From NCBI RefSeq assembly GCF_022605725.1, contig NC_065553.1:9920001-9984000 (forward strand): DNA of 64,000 nt, written 5' to 3'. How positions within the stretch are numbered: the first letter of the stretch is position 1; every line of letters begins with the position of its first letter. Below, one piece after another: positions 12,379 through 23,774 of the stretch. This DNA is from Anthonomus grandis grandis (Eukaryota > Arthropoda > Insecta > Coleoptera > Curculionidae). Under the pieces are notes generated by a model. It saw nothing but the letters and a program-made list of their open reading frames with translations, ran no database searches and was not told the origin of the DNA. The position numbers and the translations under genes are program-made.

Positions 12379-12854
12379 CATAATTAAAAATTTCAAAAAA
12401 AGTACTGGTTTGTGTTTTTATCTGCTATAACATTTTTTTTATATAAATTTGTATCTATCTGAGATATACGAATTAATTTTTCGTCGGTCATTTGTAAACC
12501 AAAAATTTAATAGTTATTGTACTTTAAATACTTTAGCTCAGGGCTATTCAAAGGCTACGCATATCTATACACTTTTCCCTCTTATCATTTCAAACTAGTG
12601 AACAGTATTTTTTGTTTTAGTTAATTTTTGTTTGTTTAGGATACATTAGAAATTATGTATTTTCCCTAATTTTAATGCCTTATTAATTTTCTTAAATAGT
12701 TTAATTAAATATTATATGCAATTGGCCTACTTTTTTATAGGTTTCTTTGGAGAGTGTTTAAATATACTATGTGCCTGTTTTCTATTTTACTTTTATTGCA
12801 GATAAAATATTTTTATTTTATTAAAAAAATGGGTGTTCTTACTAATCCACTTAC

Positions 12855-13013
12855 CTAGTTCAGAAATCAAATTTGTCAACGGCGCGTGTGCATCAGACGC
12901 GAGCGCATCTACATACAAACAAGATTCGTAAAAATGCTTCATCTTCCACTCCACTGAGTTTATATGCAACGGTAGTTCTAGGTTCGATATCATATCCCTT
13001 ATCCTCTCTAGTT
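12855..13013 (-). CDS. Neprilysin-like (M13) gene, coding exon 3
   Basis: This minus-strand exon runs from a gttacag acceptor (AG at 13014-13015) to a gtaagt donor (13053 side of 12855, GT at 12853-12854). It joins exon 2 in phase and encodes a segment with ELERIRDMISNLELPL and WKMKHFYESC, then LTNLISEL. The K-x-FY-x-SC pattern and the following leucine-rich stretch leading to a G-G/K-W are typical of the N-terminal subdomain of M13 peptidases. It ends in phase 1. The next exon was not found in the window. Confidence 0.75.
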
Positions 13014-13068
13014 CTGTAACAAAAAAAAAAACTTACAACTTATACAAAATTCCTAAACTCTTGAATAC

Positions 13069-13204
13069 CTTTTTGCACTAGCATCTCTTTTTGATTCCAT
13101 ACGGGACTGTCCGAAGGGCGTATCGAACTATTCAGGTATTTTGAGCAAACAGCGCCCCAGAAATTTCTACACGGTGATACAGAACTATCTAAGTTTTCTT
13201 GAAT
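13069..13204 (-). CDS. Neprilysin-like (M13) gene, coding exon 2
   Basis: This minus-strand exon lies between a gtttttag acceptor and a gtattc donor. It starts IQENLDSSVSPCRNFW and continues GAVCSKYLNSS, corresponding to the start of the M13 ectodomain, where most members read SVDPCxDFYxFACGxW. The two cysteines are kept but the usual F-A-C-G-x-W is changed to G-A-V-C-S-K, so this is a divergent neprilysin-like member. It is 136 nt long, and its phase fits exon 1 (phase 0) and exon 3 (phase 1). Confidence 0.75.
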
Positions 13205-14828
13205 CTAAAAACAAATAAACCCTATTTGATTTCGAAATTTATTGTGTTTATGACACAATGAAACCGGCTTTTTCGAGAGTAAATATTTACTTTTTGAAAT
13301 ACGAACTTCAAAAGATCGGTAAAGTGTTCTTTAATGATTAAGTTTCTAAAGGAGACGGTGCCTAGGTTTTCTTTCGTCACGTTTTCATACATTTCGAAGA
13401 TATTTATAAAATAATTTAGGACATTTTGAAAATAACTAAGTGGTCAAAGTTAGAAAGAAACCTTAATGGTATTTTATTTTAATTTGTATTTGTATTGTAA
13501 TAATGCCAAAGTTATAACAAAATTATTAGATCAGAATATACAAATGTGTAATTTTTTTAATCAGGAACCCAAATAGTAAATTATTTATATTTTTCTATTA
13601 CAAGAAATTTATATATTATAATATACTAGTAATCAATTATTTAAAAAATTATATTCTTTAAGTATCTACCTGAAAAAATAATAAGTTTCAACAACATTAA
13701 CAATAAAACAAATATAAAAAATAAATCCACAAAAATAAATCGAATAATACACGCCGTCAAAAACGATGATTTATATATACTTTTTATAAAATAGTCCTAA
13801 TGATAATAACATTACTGAACTTACATAAGTTTGCGGAAAAATTTAATGAATTCAAAAATTGAATTTTTCCATAAACAATATTACCAGGTGCTACTAATTG
13901 TACTTTCACTGCCTTACATAGAGTTCTTGATGTCATGTTGACCTAGTTTATTAAAATCCTAATAAATTTAATTCCTAAATTCATGAATTGGAAAAATACA
14001 AACTTGGGTTTTATCTGTGGTAAATATTTAAACCAGAAACCGTATACTGGTTGATATCATAGAAAGTCAAATCTTTCCTATGACAGGATCTGTACAGTCA
14101 AATATAAGGATATTCCTAGACATAATTCTTATTCTCAGTTTTTACTAAAAAGCAAATACGTCACTTGTAATCTGTAATTGCTGACTTTGAGTAAATTATA
14201 TATATTTTTCTTGGTAGGTCATTGGCACCAGATACAAAAATTACTGTTTTATTCTGATTCTCTATAATACCTAAGCCTGAGAAGTTAAAAAACGTAAAAG
14301 TAAACATTTATTAACTCTTCGTTATTTCCACCCCAACTTATTTCTCTAGTCTTGCCTAAATCATGTCTTAATTAATTAAATGTAATAACCTTTTAATAGA
14401 GAAAATTTAAATATGACAGAAATATTGAATTTTAGCATTTCTGCCGCTCATTTTACTAACAAATAAGAACCAAAATTCACTAACACTCAAGTCAAGATTA
14501 AAATTTTCTTTAATATTTCATTATTTAATAAATTGGCTCACTACATACAAACGTTAACTACGCATATCTATGATAAGTGATATAGATGATAAAAATATTA
14601 GATTTTTGACTTTTTTAACTAGTGACTGAATCATATTTGATGTTTCCTATATAATTTGACTTTTCTTGTATTTTCAATCATTATTAAGATGAAGTAAGTA
14701 GTCGACTACATTGACTTGTTCTACATGTTTTACATCAACTTCATGATAAAAAAAAAAAATTTCTCCACAAAATTTATTACTAGACGCAAGAAACAAGCAC
14801 ATAGGCACAATTTAACCAGCAATGGATT
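13205..14828. other. Intron 1 of the neprilysin-like gene, 3' part
   Basis: AT-rich sequence between exons 1 and 2 (minus strand). No other gene seen. The whole intron (13205-17540) also holds the foldback element at 14829-15809 and LTR-like repeat sequence. Confidence 0.5.
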
Positions 14829-15809
14829 ATACAGTGCTTTTCTAGTCCCCCCCCCCATTTATTTTTTAAACGCGTCAAAAAAAATTTTTGAAACTTGGCA
14901 TAAGTAAATTGGTCTATAGATACTATTTTTCACTGTAAACTAGGTAGTTCTAAATTCCAAGATGGCGGCTGGGCGACATCTTGAGAAAAAATTTTAAATA
15001 GAAAGGGGGGTCGTGTGGTACCTCATTTTCCTCATTTTAAAGGTCTCAATGAGTACTTTATAACCCTGAAATATTAGACCCATATCTCAACTCGTTTCAA
15101 AATGGCGGCCTAATAAAAAAGTATTTTTTTTTATTTTAACGTTTTACATTTTTATGATTTTTGAATAGGTAAAAATCAGTGTACGAAAATAAATGCGTCA
15201 CTATTTTATTTTGACATAAAAACGACAGTTCTAAATGTCAAAATAACACATAAGCGCCATCTTGAATAAATGCATTAAATAGAAATGTTGTATTACCTCA
15301 TTTAAAAGGTTTTATTGAGTACTTTTAATATTTATTACATGGACTCGGTGGACTCCGTTTTGACCTGTCTAAAAGTAACAGCCAAAAAGAACCCGCTACT
15401 TAATGCATTTATTCAAGATGGCGCTTATGTGTTATTTTGACATTTAGAACTGTCGTTTTTATGTCAAAATAAAATAGTGAAAAAAAATCATAAAAATGTA
15501 AAACGTTAAAATAAAAAAAAATACTTTTTTATTAGGCCGCCATTTTGAAACGAGCTAAGATATGGGTCTAATATTTCAGGGTATAAAGTACTCATTGAGA
15601 ACTTTAAAATGAGGTACCACACGACCCCCCTTTCTATTTAAAATTTTTTCTCAAGATGTCGCCCAGCCGCCATCTTGGAATTTACAACTACCTAGTTTAC
15701 AGTGAAAAATAGTATCTATAGACCAATTTACTTATGCCAAGTTTCAAAAATTTTTTTTGACCCGTTCAAAAAATAAATGGGGGGGAGACTTCAAAGAAAA
15801 GCTCTGTAT
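14829..15809. mobile_element. ~980-bp foldback element with ~420-bp inverted arms
   Basis: From tatacag (left) to ctgtata (right) the two halves are reverse complements for about 400-450 bp each. Shared landmarks, mirrored on the other side, include a C10 run facing a G7 run, aacttggcataagtaaattg, ccaagatggcggctgggcga, aaatggcggcctaataaaaa and tcttgaataaatgcatt. The central ~110 bp is unpaired. The arms are near-identical, so the insertion is recent or kept similar by conversion. A TA flank would fit a Tc1/mariner-type non-autonomous element. There is no coding capacity. Confidence 0.85.
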
Positions 15810-16507
15810 ATTTTTTTAATGTTCGAAATGCATTCCTCCAAACCAATACCCTTATCAAATTAGGTAATAAATACCATTTAAGACGATAAAATCGGAATTT
15901 ATATGTGTGAATGTTCACCATAAGAAACCTACTCGTTTGCAAACAACGCATTTTAACTTATAAAATATCATTTTTAAAAGACGATTACTTATAATATTAT
16001 AAAGATATAATAAGGTCTTAAGTACTCTTTTAAAGCAAAACTAAGGATAACTAATCCTAATAACTAATAAATAAAATTGAACGGTTCCTCTTAGCTTTTA
16101 TTAGGTGCTATAAAGTAGACTCTAGTCATTAAACGGATATAGAACTTATTGGCGTCGAAATTTGCTTTTACTGCCTCGTAGCTAATGCATTAGTTGTAGC
16201 AGGTATAAAGGGTGTTGTATCCTCAATATTGCAAAAAAATCAAGGGTGAGTGAGTCCCTTGAATAAAAACAAGAAAAAAGTTATGTCGTAAACGCAATAA
16301 CTTAAAATACAGTGTCGTAAACCTTCAAGAAAGAAAAAACAATTTTCTTTAAAGTTTTCTCTATGTATGATATATTGTACCGTTTGCTCTCTATAGAAAT
16401 TTACAGTATAAGATATATAACTACTATGATGCATCAAGAAGCATTCTCTATATATTATTAAGCCCCATAAGCAGAATGAATAAAGTTTGAAGCCAAGCAA
16501 GATAAAG

Positions 16508-16800
16508 CAATATTAAACGTAATGTAAATTTGGCGTGTCTATCTCTTAGTGAAAAACTCGCCAATGTGCTTGAGTAACATTATGCATCCTATAGGTTAAC
16601 AATGCCCATCCTTCATCATTCCAACATAAGGATTATTGATGGTTAAAACTTTGACTTGTCATATATATAAGATGTGTTTAAGCATTTAACTTCAGATTCC
16701 AGTTAACTTCAGTTAACTTCAATTTTGTTCTGATTTTTATTTGAGGTAATGAATTATGATTGATTGTCTGACCTCTTACTACTGTAATAAACTCTTTATA
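16508..16800. repeat. Dispersed repeat, possibly LTR-like
   Basis: The segment 16508-16620 is related (about 70% by eye) to 29839-29965; both carry gtaaatttggc and gaaaactcgccaatg in the same order. Further on there is a TATA-like atatataag (16665), two copies of gttaacttcag, and an AATAAA near 16786, an arrangement that would suit a solo LTR. No terminal duplication was found. Confidence 0.35.
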
Positions 16801-17104
16801 ATTAAAAATTATTTTTTACTTTTGAGTTTGATTAGCAATAAAAGTGTGTGTCTTTTTTAGTTTTTTTAACTATTATTTATAAAACTAGCTCTATCTCTCT
16901 TACTCTCCTACAGAGGATCTAAAAAAAAAAGAACTTATTAATACTGGCAGTTCTAATAAGGATAATGGGAACCTTATCAAATTATTGCATAGTCATTGGT
17001 CCTTTATAGGAGTGCAAAGTTTCAAATTGATCATACTTTTAGAAACCAGTGAAAATTCAGCTCAAAGATTCCATTACATACATAGTTACAACCCGAGCTA
17101 ATAT

Positions 17105-17210
17105 AAAAGCATGTTAAAAATTAGTCTTATAATATTATAATAATATTATTATTATTACTATTATTATCTTATAATATTATTATAATATTAGTCTTATAAT
17201 ATAGATTAAA
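17105..17210. repeat. Palindromic ATT/TTA simple repeat
   Basis: A run of tattat/ataata triplets is bracketed by three copies of cttataatatta-type sequence. It is highly self-complementary and low in complexity. Confidence 0.7.
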
Positions 17211-17540
17211 AAGTAAAAGCTGTGTACTAAATTTAATAAAAATATCCTGTGTGGATAATTTCAAAAAGGCTAAAACGTTTTTTTTTTTATTTTTATTGAA
17301 GGCACTCTTTTCTCAGTTTTTTCACAGAAATCAAACTGTAAATAGGATAACATTCGAATGACATATAGAGAAAGTCACCTGTATCTAATAAAGAACTTTG
17401 GCGACTAAAGAAATTCCTTAACCAATAAATTACCTTTTCCAATCTTCAGTTGAACTATTGCTTTATTTAACTGATTCTCAGAACCGAATATCATGCCCTA
17501 GACTAGTACAAATAAAATAATTTATGGTCGGTAACTTTAC

Positions 17541-17906
17541 CTGTGCTGCTGCCTGTAAACATCCGGTACTTCTACAAATAGGATACTTAAACATATGAGG
17601 TGTTGTTGGCCAGCCAATAGCCAGTCCAAGAACCACAATAAATAAAATTACTACGATCGCCACTAAACCCAGCACTATCAATGTCCACTGCCTTGATAAG
17701 CCAGTTTTTTCTTGAATGTCTGATAAGCACTTTTCAAGAAATGGTAAGTTACGGCCCTTTTTTTGAGATTTCCTTTCGTCGTGGTCTAGACAGGGGTCGG
17801 CCTCGGTCGAATCGAAAGAGTCTTTTCTTGCTTTTGTAGAGTCAATTGTCCCGTTTTTTGCAGGGGCGTCGGTCATTGTGCCGTTTTCGTGGTGATCGTC
17901 TGGCAT
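17541..17906 (-). CDS. Neprilysin-like M13 endopeptidase, first coding exon
   Basis: This exon encodes the N-terminus of a type II membrane protein of the M13 family (zinc ectopeptidases that cleave small peptides outside the cell). The start chosen is ATG at 17906, beginning MPDDHHENGTM; an upstream in-frame TTG was ignored. Residues 1-75 are a charged cytoplasmic tail, ~80-104 are a strong membrane anchor (LIVLGLVAIVVILFIVVLG), and CRSTGCLQAAAQ matches the C-x-x-x-x-C-x-x-A-A motif at the start of M13 ectodomains. The exon ends after codon 122 at an ACAG|GTAAAG donor. Exons 2 and 3 lie at 13204-13069 and 13013-12855. The catalytic HExxH part is not in view, so activity cannot be judged. Confidence 0.85.
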
Positions 17907-18770
17907 CTTTTTTAAATTAGAACTCAAGGAATAGGACTCTTTTATGTTTTTACATATTTTTTTAGTATTTTTTTAAAAATTTGCGGTGCCTCCTCATACT
18001 ATATATGAGTTCCAAAGGGTCGGAAATGCTTTTATGTAGAATGAACCTGAAAGAAAAACATACTGTTTAGCAATAGAATAACAAACAAACGATTTCGCCA
18101 ACAACATTATGGTAATTTCTTTAAGATATGTAAAATTGAAAAGTGATGTACCAAAAATCACATCAATAATCATACCATTAAACAATAAGCTAGAATAAAT
18201 TTGTATATATTAATTTTTTTTTCAAAAAAAATATTTATAAACTTTCACAATCTTTACAGAAATCTGATAGGTGGTTTAATAAAAATTCTAAGTTGTTTCT
18301 AGGTCAAATTATATGCTATATGGCATCAGTCACACATAATGTCATTAGGTAAACAGAGCTTGTGTGATAGATAAGAAGAACGTTTAATATTGTATAGTGT
18401 GATTAAATGTTATTACCTAATTTGAATGTACCAATATCCTTTAGAAATATTTTATAGTTTTATGAAGCTCTACCTGTTTAATATAGGGGAAATATGAGAA
18501 ATGTTTCTTATCATAGGCATAAAATGTTATTATCTTTATTAAAAATATATGGGTATTCATCATTTTGATTTTATTATTAAAAAAAGTTATTATAATCAAT
18601 ATCTCCATTATAACTGCAACTTTTATTAATATTCAACTTTTATCAGGTAAATCAATAATACCTTGATCTTTTCGTGTACCTTAGGCAGAATACCGAATTG
18701 TTGTGTTTTTGTGGCTCAAAAATCTTTTATGCTTCTTGTTGAGTTGGATCTGGGGTCAAATAAAATTCAG
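17907..18770. other. 5' flank of the neprilysin-like gene, no other gene seen
   Basis: AT-rich sequence that should contain the minus-strand promoter and any 5' UTR exon. No TATA or splice site stands out. Confidence 0.35.
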
Positions 18771-18785
18771 GTTTTAGATTTTAAT

Positions 18786-18825
18786 ATTGCCGTCGTTTCG
18801 TCCTATATTAGGCCATCCTCAAGGG
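18786..18825 (-). ncRNA. Hammerhead-ribozyme-like motif, degenerate
   Basis: On the minus strand TTGAGGA, then ggcctaatatagga, then GAAAC. The first core base is T instead of C and the flanks do not pair well. It is probably a decayed relative of the motif at 2377, with which it shares ggcctaatatagg. Confidence 0.35.
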
Positions 18826-18984
18826 AATAAAAATTGAAAACCTTTTGTCCATAAACATTATAATTACTTATTATACAGTCATAAAAAGTGTAGTGAACCT
18901 CCAAAAATGCTTATAATATGCAATGGTCTTTTTACTTATATCTAAAGTAACTTCTAAGTAATGACTTAATTATAATTACTGATA

Positions 18985-20040
18985 TAATAGAATATTTTGG
19001 ATTTTTGGGACCGATTTTGTTCTCAATTTTTTTAAATGACATTGGTCAATGTTTCTCTACCTGTAGATATCTTGCATATGCAGATGACCTAAAAATCTTT
19101 ACAACAATTAAGAAGGTATCAGATTTTCGTGCCCTGCAATCTGATCTTGCAAATTTTGAAAGGTACTGTATCTTAAATAATTTCCGTTGAATTCCAGACT
19201 GCTCTTCGACGTTCATATAGAAAACATTGTTCAGAAAGCTCTAAAAAATCTAGGTTTTATAACTCAAATTACAAAGGGTTTTAGTACTCAATCATCATTA
19301 ATATTATTTTATAATGTGTTCGTTAAACCTACTATAGAATATGCGACAGTGGCTTGGAATCCGATGTATCACAAATATATTGACCAAATTGAAAGAGTTC
19401 AACGAAAGTTTGTAAATATAGTAAATTTTCGCTTTAATAGACAGAGACATTTTTTTACTTACTATGATAACTTAAAATTTTATGGTATGAAGCCCTTAGA
19501 GAGTCGTAGAAACAATTTTGATTTAATTTTGATTTATAAAATTATTAATATTAATTTCTGTCTGGAAAATTTACATATCAACGTTAATCCTTATATTTTG
19601 CGTAATAGATCGACCTTTAGCATCTCAAGATATTCTTCAAACTATTTGTCTAACTCTCCATTGTTCAGATGCGCCCGTACTTTTAATAATTTTTAAGAAA
19701 CTAATTTGAATAATGATATATTTTTCTCCAGTATGGCTTCATTTAAGCGATACTTAAAAAATTCTACCTAATTTCATAAAGAACGATAAATATTGTCCTT
19801 TTTTTCCCTATTGTCATTATTCATATGTATATATGCTTCTTTATTGTTTATAAGAGATACTATTAAATAAGTTAGTTAGGTTTATATTGCTTGGTGTATT
19901 TGTTAGGTTTGGTGAAAATGTAATGTTTGGCAAAGCGCTTACTTGTATTTAAATTCATAAAATACTTTGTGCTTTCCTGTCATTGGATTGCTTAGTCTAT
20001 CTGTAGGAGAGCCTTGTACTTAAATAAATAAATAAATAAA
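18985..20040 (+). pseudogene. 5'-truncated non-LTR retrotransposon with (AAAT)n tail
   Basis: The plus strand begins abruptly inside an RT: GPILFSIFLNDI, then YLAYADDLKIF (catalytic YADD intact), then a stop and an internal deletion. It continues with VQKALKNLGFITQITKGF and FVKPTIEYATVAWNPMY, the conserved block after the palm in Jockey-like elements, and ends near 19696. About 320 bp of 3' UTR follows, finishing in a taaataaataaataaataaa tail at ~20020-20040. It is a typical dead-on-arrival copy. It runs directly into another broken frame. Confidence 0.8.
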
Positions 20041-20517
20041 CATGGAACAGTTGTTGAACTGGGTAAAGATGTGCCAGTTATGGACTGGAAATCTGCTTCA
20101 CAGGAAGTTTTAAATCCCCCATCTAAGTTGCATTTTAAATTCAATATGTCCAAAAGGTTCATATTAAAAAGAGGGAGGAATAATACCGTGACCATAAGGG
20201 GAGAACAAAGTTATATGTCTGACCTTAATCAGAGCAAATCTGTCTGTAAAAAAGGAAAATCTCTAGATTCCTTAAATCCCTTGCCAATAGAAACTGGAGT
20301 ACCACCAAAAATTAATAAACTACAGGATGTGTCATTGCTATTAATTAAACATTATGGAGCCCAGTGGAAAGATTTTGGTAATCTAGATTATTAAGGGCTA
20401 GTGTTAGAAAAATATCTAGGAGAGACTTATCCGCAAGAAAATTATGAAATTGATGTGGACGACCAAAACGATCTCTGTGAGCCAGTAGAGATAGTTCCAG
20501 ATTTCTCTGGATTTTAG
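20041..20517 (+). pseudogene. Broken open frame of unknown, probably repeat-derived family
   Basis: Directly after the retrotransposon tail an open frame without its own ATG reads HGTVVELGKDVPVMDWKSAS, continues through RFILKRGRNNTVTIRGE and QDVSLLLIKHYGAQW, hits TAA at ~20394, and continues in frame to another stop near 20517 (DFSGF). The composition is protein-like and the two halves clearly belong together. I do not recognise the family with certainty; similar sequences occur as multicopy insect proteins of likely transposon origin. The 5' end is missing. Confidence 0.4.
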
Positions 20518-20520
20518 TTA

Positions 20521-22030
20521 TATCTGTTACATTTTCTTTGGTTTAATTTTCTATTATAACTTTGTTTCATGACAAACTACACTAAGTCCATTTTATTTAC
20601 GATCAAAATCCACCAAATCCAATAGTTGGTTTCAAAATCCACTAAATCCATTTTCTGAATTTCGGATAAAATTCAGGATATTTTCATTTACTTAAATAGA
20701 GTCTAATAGTATCGAAGAATCTATAAACAAAACTTTAACCCTAAAGTTGATTTTAAGTTAGTTAAATAGTTTTTGGATTTTTCTGAAAATTTAAGTAAAG
20801 TTGATTTAGCGGGTTTTGCTCTTATATGCCTCAATTATTGTATGTTTCTTTATCTACTTGTAATATGCATAGTTGTATCTTGAAAACTTTTCATTTGTGA
20901 AATGTGGTTTACTATGAAATAAATAAATAAATAGTCTGAACCCTAAGTCCAAAAAAGAATTTGTGAGAACAATTGGTGACAGGCAGAGTATCAAAATTTT
21001 TAATTTGTTGATGCAACAAGACTTTTCCTTTAAATGTTTAAAAAGGGGTTCAAATGATTATTGTTTTGTTACAGAATATTTTTTATTGGATGTTTATTGA
21101 TTTTTTAAAGGTACTATTGATAGAGATTACATATGATTATCAAAATGCTAAGATGAGAATACAGAGATATATTTCATAGTTTTAGCAATACATTATCACT
21201 AATTTTCAATTTTTTCAGTCTTGGAGTTTATGGTTTTATTCAAGAGCTGCTTGATTAAACAAAGTTGCTTTTAGATTTTTATTTTTTATTTTTTTGTTGT
21301 ATTTATTTTCCTATTAGGCAATTTTAAAAGTCCGTATTTAACATGTAAGTATTTTTATTATCATGCTTTTTAGTTTGCTGTTGTATCTTTAAATGTAATT
21401 ACCTGTTTCAGGGTATTGGTAAAGTTATTAATCAATAAATAAATACCTATAAATACCTACATTTTCTACTTTTGGACACTACTGTACCTATATTATCTTT
21501 CCCCTTTAAAAAAACAAATGAAATCTGTATTCTTGTAAAATCTGATAAAAATTATAATAGAACTGATAATAATAAAATGATAATCCTCTCCCAATATATT
21601 ATGTATTTGCAAACAACAAGATTAAGTCATCAAGCAACAATTAATTTAAAAAATGGACTACTTAAAAAATCAATAAGCAAAACCACCTTCCTGGAACCAC
21701 CTGTGAAAAGGTGACTAACCCAGCACTTTAAAAAAGAGATTATTTTAATTACTTTAGAAATAAATTAGCACTTTTACAAATACAACTGTTACCTTGTTTT
21801 CCTTGAAGAGACCCCAAATTAGATGACACAATACCATAAAAAAACTTTCACTCCAGCCAACAGTTCAGAACACCACTATTCAATTCAATCCAATATCGAA
21901 TATTGAATGAGCTACAACACCTTACAGATTAAAAATTATAAAAATTGCTGCTTTATCAAGGTTTTTCTCACTGTCACCCAGGTTATTTAAAATGGTAAAA
22001 AGATCAATAAACAGGTCAAAATAGGGATAT
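20521..22030. other. Intergenic, no gene seen; second (AAAT)n tail at ~20915-20935
   Basis: The aaataaataaataaatag at ~20917-20934 looks like the 3' end of another truncated non-LTR element whose body I could not identify. A short internal repetition of aaaatccac-aaatcca occurs at 20600-20660. Small open frames here have no coding features. Confidence 0.4.
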
Positions 22031-22270
22031 TATTCACTAAAGGAAGTACCGGTAGCCAAAACGGCCCAAACAAAACTTGTTCTGCTCCACTCGTATTTGT
22101 TTTTGCTCCTCGAAAAAGTTACGGGAAAATTTCAAGTGCTTTTGTTGCCGTTAAACCCGGCTTTTAAGTTGCGTCGACTGTTTTCGAAGATCGATAACCC
22201 GCATTACACCATTAGACGTGTTAGTTGTTAGTTACTTATAAGTTACCGGTGATTTTATTAAAAAGTAAGT
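22030..22270 (+). promoter_or_regulatory. Candidate promoter / non-coding first exon
   Basis: This block is much less AT-rich than its surroundings and ends in a good donor-like TTAAAAA|GTAAGTAG (GT at ~22265). Together these look like a 5' UTR exon of a plus-strand gene, but no downstream coding exon was identified. Confidence 0.25.
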
Positions 22271-22599
22271 AGAATCACAATATAATTTGAAGTTTTTGTG
22301 TGATCCATTTTTGGAGATTAGTAGGAAAACGCATAGGAATATATGTCAGGTCATTTTAAGGGAAATGTTGTAGCAAGTGGTTATAAGTGAATGCAATAAT
22401 ATTAGGTAGGCAATCCATTCGACATCAGTACGTTCATTCTTAGCTCCCAAGTTCCCTGCTTAATCAGAAGTACTACTACGTAATTCAAGAAAATATGCTT
22501 TTGAGGCTTAAAAAAGCGTAAATTAAAAAATCAGTTTTTGAAAAGACGTATTGCATAATTAGAATTGATTAACATAATACTGATTACAAGAAAATTCAA

Positions 22600-22690
22600 T
22601 AAAATATCATTATTATCAATTATTATTATCAATTCATTCATTCATTCATATTATTATCAATCATTATTATTATTATCAATTCATTTTCAG
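22600..22690. repeat. ATTATC / TTCA microsatellite
   Basis: Several short units of attatcaa and ttcattca in tandem. This explains the small open frame 22565-22876. Confidence 0.7.
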
Positions 22691-23033
22691 TCGGTAGGCA
22701 GCCTAACTAACAGTATCTGTCTACTATCTGATACATTTTGTTATTCAATAGAGAGGAGAAGAGTATCGACACTAACATTTTTAACTCCATCTTTAAGTCG
22801 GGTCTACACTGACGTGAACAATGTTCGCTATCAGTCACCAAGTTTATACAGGCAATTAAACCACTTTAGCGGCTAAACCGGTTTAGAGATAATAAGTTTA
22901 GCAATCGTAATTCGATTTAACCTAAATTGATTTAAATAAGTGGATGATCCGGTTTTAAATCGCTTTAAAGTATCGTGTAAACACCCGTCACCACTCAACC
23001 GATTTAACTCCCAATACTATTAATACCAATGTA

Positions 23034-23510
23034 CAGGGTGTCCCATTTTGGGTACTTTTGCGGGGTATCTCCGTTATTTTTAACGTTAGCGTGATGCGGT
23101 TTTCGCCACAGTGTGCTACTTTTCCGTGAAAATAACGATGCCGTTAACAAAAATTCCAAAGCTCTCTTAGTTTTTAAGATATAGGCCATTTTTGAAAATT
23201 TGACATTTTGGGACCCCCCTTGTATTTCGGTTATTCTTTAACTTATCGAATATGTAAAAAAACAGTTTTATAGATTTTTTTCCGTAGAATGCAGTGGCGT
23301 AGATTATTATTTTTTAATATTTACTGTTTTTGAGTTATAAGCCAAACTTATGTTTTTTTAATGGAACACCCTGTATATATATGCACTAATAAATTTGTCT
23401 TCTTTTTACCTTTTCAAAAATATATAATGGTATGCACTTTTTTTTAAGAAACATACAAATAAATGACAATTTTCTAAAATTAAGGACATAAATTTATTAG
23501 TAGGCCATGA
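23034..23510. repeat. Left long terminal inverted repeat of the mariner-type element
   Basis: Reverse complement of 24963-25442. It contains a complete CAGGGTGT...ACACCCTG unit at 23034-23373 followed by TA. Confidence 0.9.
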
Positions 23511-23774
23511 ATAATAATAACAAAGATAAAACTTAGACAAATCACTAACAAAGAATTGGATTCATTGCAAATACATTGGATGCAATCAAAATATATCTAA
23601 TGAGACAAAAGCATATTATTAAAAAAAATACACTACAACAGTATAGCTCCAATTTTTACAACATAAGCTTGTTTTGTAGCATAAAGCAACAAAACATACA
23701 AAACAAAAACTCAACTGTATTTAACAAAAAGAAAAAAAAAATTAAAGGTAATGTTCAAAATAATGACCATTCTC

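Noticed and set aside
12326..12396. N-terminus of the minus-strand frame 12037-12396
   Set aside because: This part is a read-through of the hammerhead-like motif and flank; RT homology begins below ~12325.
22790..22995. Possible further MITE (gggtctacactgacg ... cgtgtaaacaccc)
   Set aside because: End similarity is too weak and no flanking duplication was found; noted only as a possibility.
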